Below are positions 26,631 through 35,749 of a stretch of DNA of 64,000 bases, one piece after another. The stretch covers positions 4,505,901-4,569,900 of the forward strand of contig NZ_KK073768.1 in NCBI RefSeq assembly GCF_000582685.1. Reading direction: 5' to 3'. This DNA comes from [Scytonema hofmanni] UTEX 2349 (lineage in GTDB: Bacteria > Cyanobacteriota > Cyanobacteriia > Cyanobacteriales > Nostocaceae). Positions within the stretch are counted from its first letter, which is position 1. Each line of letters begins with the position of its first letter. Under the pieces are notes generated by a model that was not told the origin of the DNA, did not search any database, and saw nothing but the letters and a program-made list of their open reading frames with translations. Made by a program: the position numbers and the translations under genes.

Positions 26631-27446
26631 CTAGATGAATACGCGATGTTGTAAGCTCGGCATTTGACGGCGTACTTGTTCTAGCCGAGAGAAATTAATT
26701 TCGGCGATCGCTACTCCCGGTTTTTCCCCAGCATCGGCTAAAATCATTCCCCAAGGATCGATAATCATCGCGTGTCCGTGGTTTTGACGACGAGCGTAAT
26801 TTACTCCAGTTTGCGCCGGTGCGATGACATAACAGGTGTTTTCGATTGCCCGCGCTTGTAGTAATACTTGCCAATGATCTTTACCAGTAAAAGCGGTGAA
26901 AGCTGCCGGAATAAATAAAATATCTGCCCCTTTGTGAGATAAATGGCGGTAAAGTTCGGGAAAACGGACATCGTAGCAAACAGAAAGTCCGATATTGCCG
27001 AGTTTTTCGGAAAAATAAATGGGGGGTGTTTGTTTCCCAGCCATCACCGTACTCGACTCACGATAAGTATTGCCGTCAGGGACATTCACATCAAATAAAT
27101 GTACCTTTTGGTAGTGGGCAACTTCTTGACCGTTTGGGTCAATGAGTGTGGAAGTATTGTAGACTTTACCGGTATTATCTACAGGTACAGGATAGCTGCC
27201 GCCAACAATGGTAACTTGATAGCGTTGCGCCATTTTTTTGAGGAATATTTCCGATTCTTTGGCGATCGCTTCAATTTGAGCAAGTTTATCCTTTTCTTCG
27301 CCCATAAACGAGAAATTTTCTGGCAAACCCACTAATTCCGCACCTTGATGGACGGCTAAATCGATAAATTCCTCTGCCTGTGCCAAATTTTTTTCCAGAT
27401 TTGGTACACTGGTCATTTGAATAGCGGCGGCTAAATATGACTTCAT
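26631..27446 (-). CDS. Carbon-nitrogen hydrolase (nitrilase superfamily, Nit1-like)
   Basis: The Glu-Lys-Cys triad is visible in context: GLPENFSFMG (Glu), YQKVHLFDVNVPDG (Lys) and IGLSVCYDVRFPELYRHL (Cys). The overall pattern and 271-residue length fit the Nit1/deaminated-glutathione amidase branch, which hydrolyses deaminated glutathione. That assignment is by similarity only; omega-amidases look alike. It stands alone and ends close to a palindromic repeat. Confidence 0.82.
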   Translation of the reverse strand: MKSYLAAAIQMTSVPNLEKNLAQAEEFIDLAVHQGAELVGLPENFSFMGEEKDKLAQIEAIAKESEIFLKKMAQRYQVTIVGGSYPVPVDNTGKVYNTSTLIDPNGQEVAHYQKVHLFDVNVPDGNTYRESSTVMAGKQTPPIYFSEKLGNIGLSVCYDVRFPELYRHLSHKGADILFIPAAFTAFTGKDHWQVLLQARAIENTCYVIAPAQTGVNYARRQNHGHAMIIDPWGMILADAGEKPGVAIAEINFSRLEQVRRQMPSLQHRVFI

Positions 27447-27659
27447 AGATCCAATAACGAATAGTGGAGTTGTGAGGGGTAGATTATTAAATATATCTTT
27501 ACTTTGTGCAGTTGCTCTCCATATACTTTATCTTCCCCGAATTTATTAACCAACGAACACTTTACTCAAATTTATCATCATCTTAATCTTCCTACGGGTT
27601 ATAGAAAAATCAACGAATTTGAGGTTAGGTTGTGAGAAAACCTTGATAAAGCTTCTGCT

Positions 27660-27749
27660 GTGGATATTTCTGTTTTCGTTAAAACCTTTGTTGCTGTGTT
27701 TGTTCTTGCTGATGCAGTGGGTAATATACCGATACTTTTTTGGCAATAG
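27660..27749 (+). pseudogene. MarC-family membrane protein, N-terminal remnant
   Basis: From the GTG at 27660 the frame reads VDISVFVKTFVAVFVLADAV then GNIPILFWQ and stops. This matches the start of MarC-type membrane proteins (..KTFvAlFVlaDpvGNiPIf..). Full members have about 200 residues, so only the first helix survives. No further MarC sequence follows on either side. Confidence 0.5.
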
Positions 27750-27826
27750 AGATTGGTAGCGCGGGAATTAAGGAGTTGTTTTGAGTTATATAAAACGAAC
27801 CGCACCAGGGGCAGAGGAGGACAGGA

Positions 27827-28063
27827 TTGAGTTACGACAATGCTTGTAAATATTTAGCGGAACAGTATCCATCTGAGTTTGTTCGTTGGCTACTTGGGGT
27901 TGAGGTGCAGGAAATAACAGTTTTGAAAACCGAATTGACTTTGGAACCAATTCGTGCAGATGCTGTTACGTTTGTGCAAGCGGCTAACCAGATTTTGCAC
28001 ATTGAATTTCAAACTTTAACGGAAATACGTAGTTCGTGCGGAAATCCTGATTTTCTTTCGTAG
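27827..28063 (+). pseudogene. Rpn-family recombination-promoting nuclease, truncated
   Basis: The frame starts TTG after AGGAGG and reads MSYDNACKYLAEQYPSEF, ITVLKTELTLEPIRADAV and NQILHIEFQTL. This is the N-terminal third of an Rpn/PD-(D/E)XK transposase-like nuclease (usually 250-300 residues). After residue about 66 the homology stops and the last 12 codons are unrelated. The TAG stop is the first triplet of the palindromic repeat beginning near 28059. Confidence 0.8.
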
Positions 28064-28206
28064 TAAGCACTTTAGTGCAGGACTTACGCACTCGTCATGA
28101 TAAAATGAACCGCCAAGTATACCAAGTGCGCCAAGTAATAAGAGTTGCAGAGAGTTTTTGCGTAAGTCCTGTAGTGCTTAAAATAAGCACTTCAACACTT
28201 ACTACC
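28059..28206. repeat. Palindromic repeat (GTAGTAAGCAC...) split by a MITE
   Basis: The left part CGTAGTAAGCACTTTAGTG (28059-28077) and the right part (28172-28206, ending AACACTTACTAC) together make one copy of the GTAGTAAGC-type repeat. They are separated by the 94-bp element at 28078-28171. Confidence 0.8.
28078..28171. mobile_element. 94-bp MITE with CAGGACTTACGCA terminal inverted repeats
   Basis: The ends CAGGACTTACGCA (28078-28090) and TGCGTAAGTCCTG (28159-28171) are perfect 13-bp inverted repeats. TAGTG directly flanks both ends (28073-28077 and 28172-28176) and fits a 5-bp target duplication. There is no coding capacity. A relative with the same termini is at 63412-63499. Confidence 0.85.
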
Positions 28207-29925
28207 TCACCCCAATCCCAGTTGCTGCTTTAACTCCTTTGGTACATTAACTGCTGTATCTAACCCGCGCACACCTTGCCAGTATTGATTTTCATTCCAA
28301 GTCAACTGTTCTAAATTAGCGTCGCTGAGGTCGGTATTACCAAGAATCGCGTAGCTGAGGTTACTATGACTGAGGTTGGCACTGCTGAAAATAGCACCAC
28401 TGAGGTTGCTGCCACTGAGGTTGCTGCCACTGAGGTTGGCACCGCTGAAGTCTGTACCAAAGAGTACAGCCTCACTGAGGTCAGCACCACTCAGGTCAGC
28501 ATCATTGAGAGTTACTCCACTCAAATCAGCTTGGTTGAGAGTCACTCCACTCAAATCGGTGTCGCTGAGGTCAGCACCTAAAAACATGACACTGGTAAGG
28601 TTGGCATGATTTAGCTTGGCACCATTGAGTTTGGCATAGCTGAGGTCAGCCGCAACCAGGATGGCGTCACTCAAGTTGGTGCTGAAAAGAATTGTATCGC
28701 TGAGGTTGGTGCCGTTGAGTTTGGCGTTACTCAGGTTAGCACCGCTGAGGTCAGCGCGGCAAAGGTCGGCATGGTTGAGGTTGACACCCTTCAAGTTGGC
28801 TTCGCTGAGGTTGGCACCAAAAAGGATGGCATCACAGAGGTTAGCACCATTGAGGTCAGCATCCCTAAGGTTGCTGCTGCTAAGGTTGACGCTACTGAGG
28901 TTGGCACCACTCAGATTGGTGCTTCTGAGATCAGCGCTACTCAGATCAGCGCGGTTGAGGTTGGCATTGCTGAGGTTGGCACCGCTGAGGTTGGTGCTGC
29001 TGAGGTCAACACCGCTAAGATTGGCACCGCTGAGGTTGGCACCGCTGAGGTTGGCATCGCCAAGGTTAGCACCTTTGAGGTTAGCATTGCTAAAGTTGAC
29101 ACCAGTTAAGTTGGCATCACCGAAGTAAGTATTTTTTAGGTTGGCTTGGCTGAAATTAGCACCAGTTAAGTTAGCATCACCAAGGTAAGCACCGCTAAAG
29201 TTGCCACCTCGAAGAAATTCCCCGACTATATTGCTAAAATTGCCAATTTCAATGGCATCGCTATAGTTAATAATCCGCAGTAGTTGAGATGTGAAAAAAT
29301 TTTCTTTTCCTGGTTGGGAAGATGGATAAAAGTTAATTTTTTGCTTTAAGTCGTCTTTTGTTTGAGCATAACGGTGTAATTCTAAAAGCAAAATCATCAC
29401 GTTTAGTCCGGTCTGTATGTCTATTTGTCGCAGTCGGAAGGTAATGTTTTGTGCTTGCAACTGTAACATTTTTTTCTGTGGTAAGTTATCATCAGGTGCA
29501 GCATCGATAAATTCTCCGCGACACCAGCGGCAATAAAAATTTTCTAAACGCTGGAAAAGCGGAATTGGTCGAAATTCTTGACTGGTAGTAAGCAAGTTGA
29601 TTACTTGTTCGACTATTTCTGTTGTCAGGGTGGAGTTGCCGAAAATATTATAAATCTGCTCGTGCAGTTGGCGATCGCCTATATGAAAGCTCAAACCACT
29701 ACCTGCTTTTGTCCATTCTTCTAACTTTTTTTGCAGCTGTTCCGGAAATATAAATTCCTGCAAATTCTTTTGCGAAAACTCAATACTTTTATCTTGTTCT
29801 TTGACATTCTTTTTTAAAGGTAAAAATACTTGGGTTCCCACAGATGTTGTCGTTGGCATCTGTTGTAACTCCGTTTCCTTGCAGAACGTTATCAAACGCT
29901 TCCAGACTTGAGACAAATGTGACAT
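28207..29925 (-). CDS. Pentapeptide-repeat protein with N-terminal helical domain
   Basis: Residues from about 235 to 545 are almost uninterrupted A(D/N)LXX repeats (LSGANLSGANLSGVDLSSTN and so on), forming a right-handed beta-helix. The N-terminal 230 residues are helical and unlike the repeat region, with one CRWCRGEF stretch. The tail QYWQGVRGLDTAVNVPKELK is a capping segment seen in cyanobacterial members. The 572-residue protein has no signal peptide. Function is unknown; some family members mimic DNA. Because the repeat is so regular, long open frames exist on the opposite strand and are artefacts. Confidence 0.88.
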   Translation of the reverse strand: MSHLSQVWKRLITFCKETELQQMPTTTSVGTQVFLPLKKNVKEQDKSIEFSQKNLQEFIFPEQLQKKLEEWTKAGSGLSFHIGDRQLHEQIYNIFGNSTLTTEIVEQVINLLTTSQEFRPIPLFQRLENFYCRWCRGEFIDAAPDDNLPQKKMLQLQAQNITFRLRQIDIQTGLNVMILLLELHRYAQTKDDLKQKINFYPSSQPGKENFFTSQLLRIINYSDAIEIGNFSNIVGEFLRGGNFSGAYLGDANLTGANFSQANLKNTYFGDANLTGVNFSNANLKGANLGDANLSGANLSGANLSGVDLSSTNLSGANLSNANLNRADLSSADLRSTNLSGANLSSVNLSSSNLRDADLNGANLCDAILFGANLSEANLKGVNLNHADLCRADLSGANLSNAKLNGTNLSDTILFSTNLSDAILVAADLSYAKLNGAKLNHANLTSVMFLGADLSDTDLSGVTLNQADLSGVTLNDADLSGADLSEAVLFGTDFSGANLSGSNLSGSNLSGAIFSSANLSHSNLSYAILGNTDLSDANLEQLTWNENQYWQGVRGLDTAVNVPKELKQQLGLG

Positions 29926-30386
29926 TATTGTGTCCGTAGTTACTATACACCTACTGATGATTTAGAGAATACTTAAAGTTTTTTGGTTGATTTGCTGATT
30001 ATTCCGGAAAACTATTGGTATTATTTAGCACTATTTTTTTGAGTGTTATAACTTGCTTTTCCTTTGATTAAAAGTAGAATATCAGATTGAAAAGTTTTTC
30101 GATTGTCAGTAGACTTAATCGATTTAGTCAAATTGTTAGACTTTTTTTCAGCATATTTCCAGATTTGATGTAAAAATAATACGTACTCTGTGCTACCAAG
30201 GCAATTGTTAGCAAAAATACTACAGCAAAAAAGTATAACAAAGCTCAAAATGTCAGTTAAAACTAAACAAAAAGCTTTTTGCTTGATATTAAGCAACTAA
30301 TATAGTTTTTCGTTGACATAAGGGACTTGAAGCAAGTTTGCTTGGCTTAAAAGAAACTAAAAATTAATTAGGGGTCACTTTCAGGA
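29926..30386. other. Divergent promoter region, no convincing gene
   Basis: AT-rich DNA separates the pentapeptide gene and the metalloprotease gene. A 91-codon minus-strand frame at 30021-30296 starts with TTG, lacks a ribosome-binding site and is not convincing. Confidence 0.4.
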
Positions 30387-33374
30387 ATGGATCGAATGAA
30401 CAGATTAACGTTTTGTGTGATTTTGTTGCATAGTTTGTGTCTATCATCAGCAAGCGTTAGCGCTAAGTCACCGTCTGTTAATGCGGTCGTTGACACCTTT
30501 GTTTTGCACAAAGGGACACCAGTACAAAGCTATAAGAAGACAGAAGTGACAGGTGGAGAGGCTTTTTCCCTTTCCACACCGCGCTACTCACAGAAAGCGA
30601 ATGCTAATTTACACAATAAATTTGGGCTACCTAGAGAACAAGTATGGGTAATCAAGAATAACAAACTTCCGTTGCGTCAGCCTTTTATTTGGGTCGTTAA
30701 AGACAACAAAAAAGCTGCACAGCAACCATTTTTGCAAATCAGCAAAGTCCCCGACAAACCGGATGAAAAGCCTAATACTACCACTAAACCAACAAAAAAG
30801 GATGAACTGCAACAATTTGATGAAGTAATTAAAGATACCCAAAAGCAGCAGGGACTGTTTACTCTTTACCGTAATAAAGACAAGAATAAAATTTATTTAG
30901 AAATTAAACCTGAGCAACTCAATAAAAATTATCTAGCCAATGCAACGCTAGAATCAGGAATTGGGGAACGCGGTATTTATAGCGGGATGCCTTTGCAAGA
31001 TTTTTTATTTTACTTCCAACGAGTAAATAATAAGTTGCATTTTATTGTCCGCAATGTTAATTTTCGTACTCGCGAAGGAGATCCACAAGCGCGATCGCTT
31101 GCCCGTTCTTTCAGTGATTCGGTTCTCTACACCATCCCCATCAAAAGCATCAACTCCCAAAGCAAAACCATTCTCATCGACTTAAGCGACTTGCTACTTA
31201 CCGACATAGCGGGAGTATCTGCGAGTTTGGGAATCCCCGCTGATAAAGATGATTCTTATTTTGGTACTGCTAAAACCTTCCCGGCAAATATGGAAATTGA
31301 ATCGATTTTAAATTTCACCCGCAGCGGGAGTAAGGACGAACCTGTGGCGAATTTTGCTACACTACCTGATGACCGTGGCTTTACGCTGCGGGTGCATTAC
31401 AGTATTTCCCAACTACCAGAAAACAACTATCAACCGCGTTTGGCTGATGAACGTGTTGGCTATTTTATCACCGCTTATCAAGATTTATCTGACGACGATC
31501 GCGGCGATCCGTTTGTCCGCTACATCAATCGCTGGAAGTTGGAAAAACAAAATCCGAATGCGGCAATTTCCCCACCGAAAAAACCGATTGTTTTTTGGAT
31601 TGATAACGCCGTCCCTTTAGAATACCGCGATGCCATTAAAGAAGGCGTTCTCATGTGGAATAAAGCTTTTGAAAAAGCCGGATTCCAAGATGCGATTCAA
31701 GTACAGCAAATGCCGGATAACGCCACTTGGGACCCGGCAGATATCCGCTACAATACTATTCGCTGGATTAACACGGTGGATGGATATTTTGCCCTCGGAC
31801 CATCCCGCGTCAACCCGCTAACTGGGGAAATTTTAGACGCAGATATTTTAGTAGACGGTAGCTTTGTCCGCGCCCTCAAAAAAGATTATCGCGATATTGT
31901 CCAACCCAGTCAAGGAGAAAGCCGCACTTCTCTATCAGCGTTGATGCAAAATCGTTTGCTTTGTGCAAATGGTTTAGAAGGTAGAAATACTCCCAACCAA
32001 AAGCCGCAAGAAAGTAAATTGTTAAATCGTTTATCGAAAATGGCAGGTGAGTACGATTTATGCTATGGCTTAGAAGCTGCAAATCAGTTTGCGATTGGGA
32101 CAACGGCGATGTCACTATTGCAAAACACACCACCGACTAGCGAACAAATAAAAGACTATATCCATCAATATATACGTTTAATTATTGCTCACGAAGTTGG
32201 ACATACTCTTGGTTTACGTCATAACTTCCGTGGTAGTACTTTACTGCCACCAGAAGAATTGAACAATACTAAAATCACTCGCAGCAGAGGTTTAACGACC
32301 TCGGTAATGGATTATATTCCCCCGAATATCGCACCGACCGGGGTGAAGCAGGGAGATTATTTTCCAAATATGGTGGGACCTTATGATGAATGGGCAATTA
32401 AGTACGGCTACACATCAATTCAAGCAGCCACTCCCGCAGCGGAAAAACCAGCATTGAATGCGATCGCTCAACAATCTGACAAGCCTGAGTTAAGTTATTC
32501 TACAGATGAGGATGTGTCTGACCTCGACCCGACTGCCGATGCTTGGGACAATAGTAGTAATGTGCTGCTTTATTCGGAGTGGCAGTTAGAAAATTCCCGT
32601 GTGATGTGGGATAGGCTCAATAAACGTTATCCCTTAGCTGGCGATAGTTATAGTGATGTGACGGAACGCTTTAGTACGATATTAAGTAACTATTTTCAGA
32701 ATATTTATTATACTACTAAATACATTGGCGGGCAGTCTTTTTACCGAGTCAAAGCAGGCGATAGCCAAGGTAGATTACCATTTGAAGCAGTAACAGTAGA
32801 AAAACAACGGCAAGCGTTAGCGACGTTACAACAATATATGTTTGCAGAAAATGCGCTCACCTTCTCGCCGGAACTACTGAATAAATTAGCACCATCGAGG
32901 TGGCGACATTGGGGTAGCAAAACTCGTACTGGGCGTTTGGATTATCCGATACACGATTTGATATTAAATATGCAGAGTATGGTGTTGCGAGAACTGCTAT
33001 CAAGCGATCGCATTTCCCGACTCAGCGACATTGAACTTAAAAGTCCTCCTGGGAAAGCTTTGACTTTGCCAGAACTATTTGATACTTTGCAAAATGGCAT
33101 CTGGACGGAAGTTCTCACTCCCTACGGCAAACAAATGAAAATTAGTAGTTTGCGCCGAGGTTTGCAACAAGAATATCTCGATTTGTTGACAGGGATGGTG
33201 TTGCGAAAAGAACGAGTACCAGAAGATGCGCGGACAATGGCGTGGTATAAGTTAAAACAATTGCAAGAAAAGCTCAATGGTGCAGACTCAAAAGACGAAT
33301 ATACGAAAGCGCACTTATTACAAACACGCGATCGCATTGAGAAAGTCTTAAATGCCCCATTGCAAGGAAATTAG
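30387..33374 (+). CDS. Zinc-dependent metalloprotease with DUF5117-type architecture, exported
   Basis: The protein has 995 residues and a signal peptide (FCVILLHSLCLSSASVSA). The zinc motif IIAHEVGHTLGLRHNFRGS (HExxHxxGxxH, first His about residue 602) places it among metzincin-like metallopeptidases. The preceding region, with YFITAYQDLSDDDRGDPFVR and RWKLEK, and the following SVMDYIPPNI match DUF5117/DUF5118 zinc-dependent proteases found in many bacteria. The glutamine-rich segment at residues 100-160 is a linker. Substrate unknown; a periplasmic or secreted role is likely from the signal. Confidence 0.87.
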   Translation: MDRMNRLTFCVILLHSLCLSSASVSAKSPSVNAVVDTFVLHKGTPVQSYKKTEVTGGEAFSLSTPRYSQKANANLHNKFGLPREQVWVIKNNKLPLRQPFIWVVKDNKKAAQQPFLQISKVPDKPDEKPNTTTKPTKKDELQQFDEVIKDTQKQQGLFTLYRNKDKNKIYLEIKPEQLNKNYLANATLESGIGERGIYSGMPLQDFLFYFQRVNNKLHFIVRNVNFRTREGDPQARSLARSFSDSVLYTIPIKSINSQSKTILIDLSDLLLTDIAGVSASLGIPADKDDSYFGTAKTFPANMEIESILNFTRSGSKDEPVANFATLPDDRGFTLRVHYSISQLPENNYQPRLADERVGYFITAYQDLSDDDRGDPFVRYINRWKLEKQNPNAAISPPKKPIVFWIDNAVPLEYRDAIKEGVLMWNKAFEKAGFQDAIQVQQMPDNATWDPADIRYNTIRWINTVDGYFALGPSRVNPLTGEILDADILVDGSFVRALKKDYRDIVQPSQGESRTSLSALMQNRLLCANGLEGRNTPNQKPQESKLLNRLSKMAGEYDLCYGLEAANQFAIGTTAMSLLQNTPPTSEQIKDYIHQYIRLIIAHEVGHTLGLRHNFRGSTLLPPEELNNTKITRSRGLTTSVMDYIPPNIAPTGVKQGDYFPNMVGPYDEWAIKYGYTSIQAATPAAEKPALNAIAQQSDKPELSYSTDEDVSDLDPTADAWDNSSNVLLYSEWQLENSRVMWDRLNKRYPLAGDSYSDVTERFSTILSNYFQNIYYTTKYIGGQSFYRVKAGDSQGRLPFEAVTVEKQRQALATLQQYMFAENALTFSPELLNKLAPSRWRHWGSKTRTGRLDYPIHDLILNMQSMVLRELLSSDRISRLSDIELKSPPGKALTLPELFDTLQNGIWTEVLTPYGKQMKISSLRRGLQQEYLDLLTGMVLRKERVPEDARTMAWYKLKQLQEKLNGADSKDEYTKAHLLQTRDRIEKVLNAPLQGN

Positions 33375-33402
33375 GCGTTGCTGAATTCAGTAGGAATCTG
33401 GA

Positions 33403-33428
33403 AGAGACGCGATCGGTCGCGTCTCTAC
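33403..33428. repeat. Palindromic repeat, AGAGACGCGATCGGTCGCGTCTCT variant
   Basis: A variant of the GTAGAGACG family whose arms AGAGACGCGA/TCGCGTCTCT pair perfectly around TCGG and include a HIP1-like core. Confidence 0.65.
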
Positions 33429-33513
33429 AAGGGTTTTGACATCACGCACAATCATTTTCATACATCTAATCAGCAACAGTCTCTGATATGATGTCGGGTT
33501 TATTACTAACAAT

Positions 33514-33542
33514 GTAAAGACGTTCCGGCGGAACGTCTGTAC
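33514..33542. repeat. Palindromic repeat, GTAAAGACGTTCC family
   Basis: GTAAAGACGTTCC pairs with GGAACGTCTGTAC with two mismatches. A member of the family seen at 26571. Confidence 0.75.
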
Positions 33543-33566
33543 GAGTTATACACCCCGTCCGTGGAA

Positions 33567-34115
33567 TCAGCAACCACCAGCCCATGTAACCCATTTGTGA
33601 GATAAGCCTACATGCATAGTTGAACCAGCAATTTCCTGTTCAGTGATGGTTGCTCCATTTATATTTGTGTTGTAGAATTCAGCTTCATTCAAATTACTGC
33701 CAATCAAATTTGCCCTTTCAAGATTGGCTCCACTTAAATCGGCTCCACTCAATTCTGCCTCGCTGAGATTAGCTCCAATCAAGTTTGCCTGCACTAAATT
33801 TGCACTCCGCAAATCAGCGCGACTCAAGTTAGTTCCCTCCAAATTGACTTTAATCAAGTCTGCCCCAATAAAGTTTGCCTCACTCAAATTTGCATCCTTT
33901 AAGTTGGCTCCATTTAGGTCTGCATCAGTTAAGTTTGACCGACTCAAATCGGCTCCACTTAAATCGGCTCGACTCAAATCGGCTCCACTCAAATCGGCTC
34001 CACCTAAATTTACACCTCTCAAATCCGCATCAGAAAGGTTTGCTTGATGCAAATTTGCTCCGTTGAAATTTCGTTCTCCCGCTGCATATAACTTGCGGAG
34101 TTTGTTAGTATCCAT
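33567..34115 (-). CDS. Pentapeptide-repeat protein
   Basis: The start is set at ATG 34115 (MDTNKLRKLYAAGERNFNGA), which gives 182 residues. Upstream open codons lack family sequence. From residue 19 onward it consists of about 24 A(D/N)LXX repeats (LSGADLSRADLSGADLSRSN) and ends with a short cap GATITEQEIAGSTMHVGLSH. The N-terminal LRKLYAAGERNF is a common leader of cyanobacterial members. It is soluble, with no signal. Function unknown. Confidence 0.85.
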   Translation of the reverse strand: MDTNKLRKLYAAGERNFNGANLHQANLSDADLRGVNLGGADLSGADLSRADLSGADLSRSNLTDADLNGANLKDANLSEANFIGADLIKVNLEGTNLSRADLRSANLVQANLIGANLSEAELSGADLSGANLERANLIGSNLNEAEFYNTNINGATITEQEIAGSTMHVGLSHKWVTWAGGC

Positions 34116-34196
34116 TTTGTTTGCCTCGCTATGTCTACAGGTACTGTAAATAACCCTCAAACCACACGAAGACATAAAGAAAGAATTTAGAAGTTT

Positions 34197-34246
34197 CGTA
34201 GTGAGCGATTTATCGCTCAATTTTAAGCGCTTCAGCGCTTACTACG
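34197..34246. repeat. Palindromic repeat, CGTAGTGAGCG...TTACTACG type
   Basis: It begins CGTAGTGAGCGATTTATCGC and ends AGCGCTTACTACG. The second half, AAGCGCTTCAGCGCTT, is a hairpin. A nearly identical copy follows at 34266. Confidence 0.8.
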
Positions 34247-34265
34247 AACTTTCATAACAATGATA

Positions 34266-34322
34266 TCGCTCAATTTTAAGCGCTGTTAGCGGAGCTTTCC
34301 CGCAGGGTAGCGCTTACTACGA
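34266..34322. repeat. Second copy with a 22-bp block inserted in its loop
   Basis: Same as the copy at 34197, from TCGCTCAATTTTAAGCGC to GCGCTTACTACG. The loop TTCA is replaced by about 26 bp (TGTTAGCGGAGCTTTCCCGC plus AGGGTA). The flank GAACTTTCA is also duplicated. Confidence 0.7.
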
Positions 34323-34401
34323 ACTTTCACAACGTAGTATTCTTATTTTGCTAGAGTTTCTCTGTTGTGGAACGTTTGCTTCATGGAAATATATATCAAT
34401 A

Positions 34402-34430
34402 GTAAAGACGTTCCATCGGAACGTCTCTAC
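34402..34430. repeat. Palindromic repeat, GTAAAGACGTTCC family
   Basis: GTAAAGACGTTCC and GGAACGTCTCTAC around ATC. A member of the family seen at 26571. Confidence 0.75.
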
Positions 34431-34448
34431 AAACATGTCGTTATTCAA

Positions 34449-35417
34449 TCAAACTTGATATGCTGTATTATCCTTTAATAACTCAAGAAGCTTCAGCTCA
34501 ATTTTCTCTCTCAGTAAATGGTTGCCTTGCAAGTTGAAGTGAATGTGGTCTTGATAGATAGCTTTTGGCTCTTTGATGGCGTTGAATGTCGGGAGAAAAT
34601 CTATATAAGTAATTTGCTGCGCTTCGGTAAAATCTTTCAGCCGCTGACGTGCGGTAATTTCATAATCTCGCGAACCTGGTTTACCAATTTCTCGCAGTAA
34701 GGGAGTCATGACCAACAGAAATTGGCAGTTATTTTCACGAGTCAGTGCTTGAATTTTGCTAATTGCTTCGAGATTAATCCCGACGCGATCGCCTTTCTCG
34801 TCTTGCACTGCTTTTAGTTCGGGAATTAACTTTTGTTTTGTCAGATATCGCTGAAATACTTCCACCAATGCCAAAGCCGGTTTACTATCTGGATAGTTGC
34901 GATCGCGTCCTACTGGTAAAGATGTGGGAGTCGTCGCAAACAAATCATCAGTGTTAATTAGTAACACTATCGCCTCAGCGTTGAAAGTTCCAAACCGCTG
35001 CAAATAGGCTAATTCATTTCTCGGTCCCCAAGAGTTTGCGGAAGCATTCAGCACTTCGACTTTTTGATATTTACTGGTATTTACCGCGTTCCAAGAACGC
35101 ATCATCAAGCTAGAAATTGTATTATCTTGGTCTGTCCACCAGCCACCATTTGCGATAGAATCGCCTAACAGCAGTACCCGCAGCGTTGAGGGTGAAGCAG
35201 TCTTTTCTATTGGCGCACTTCGCATGGAATACTGATTAATTTCGATACGATTACCAAAACGACGAGTACGCTGATTTGGTGCTAACAAATAGCCAATTTT
35301 ATCATCACCGATGTAAATTAGAGGATTGCCAAAACCAAAAAGCGATCGCAGTCCTACTTCTATGATTACAAACAGTGCGGCTAATACCGTCAAAATTATT
35401 ATAAGCGCAACTTTCAC
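34449..35417 (-). CDS. SGNH/GDSL-type hydrolase, membrane-anchored
   Basis: Blocks of the SGNH fold are visible: LRVLLLGDSIANGGWW (catalytic Ser in GDS), NASANSWGPRNELAY and IYQDHIHFNLQGNHLL (catalytic Asp-His as DHIH). One N-terminal membrane helix (LIIILTVLAALFVIIEVGL) would hold the domain outside the cytoplasm. The 322 residues are complete. Members act as esterases or acetyltransferases on polysaccharides; no neighbouring gene hints at the substrate. Confidence 0.8.
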   Translation of the reverse strand: MKVALIIILTVLAALFVIIEVGLRSLFGFGNPLIYIGDDKIGYLLAPNQRTRRFGNRIEINQYSMRSAPIEKTASPSTLRVLLLGDSIANGGWWTDQDNTISSLMMRSWNAVNTSKYQKVEVLNASANSWGPRNELAYLQRFGTFNAEAIVLLINTDDLFATTPTSLPVGRDRNYPDSKPALALVEVFQRYLTKQKLIPELKAVQDEKGDRVGINLEAISKIQALTRENNCQFLLVMTPLLREIGKPGSRDYEITARQRLKDFTEAQQITYIDFLPTFNAIKEPKAIYQDHIHFNLQGNHLLREKIELKLLELLKDNTAYQV

Positions 35418-35749
35418 CTTTCAACGCCCTCAAATGATTCCTGAAAAATAACGGAGACACAAAGTAATAAATTCTACCAAAAAATCGGAAAAACGAGTTG
35501 CAATATATACTTAGCTACCTCAATCTTGCTTGTATTCCGCTTCAAGTGTATTTACGGTGAAAATTATTGATATCAGTTACAAAATTGTCCTAGCGTTAAT
35601 CTACCTCTAAAGGCATAAATAATATTATTGATGTAAATTTTGCCCAGCAAGATTGAAAATTAATTATAAGTTTAGTTGCAGATGCAAATAGAAAGACTAC
35701 AATCAAAGCGGGCAAATGAGCACGCTTATCAAAGGAGGCGCACATCGCT

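Noticed and set aside
27546..27805. Two minus-strand frames of 66 and 68 codons
   Set aside because: They overlap each other and the MarC remnant on the other strand and look random.
28366..29128. Long plus-strand open frames across the pentapeptide gene
   Set aside because: They are caused by the regular 15-bp repeat of the minus-strand gene; their products are low-complexity Leu/Ala/Arg or Val/Glu/Thr strings and no ribosome-binding site is present.
30021..30296. 91-codon minus-strand frame with a hydrophobic N-terminus
   Set aside because: TTG start, no ribosome-binding site, strongly AT-rich, no recognisable family. Left as intergenic.
33724..34066. Plus-strand frames opposite the second pentapeptide gene
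   Set aside because: Same cause, a periodic shadow of the real minus-strand gene.
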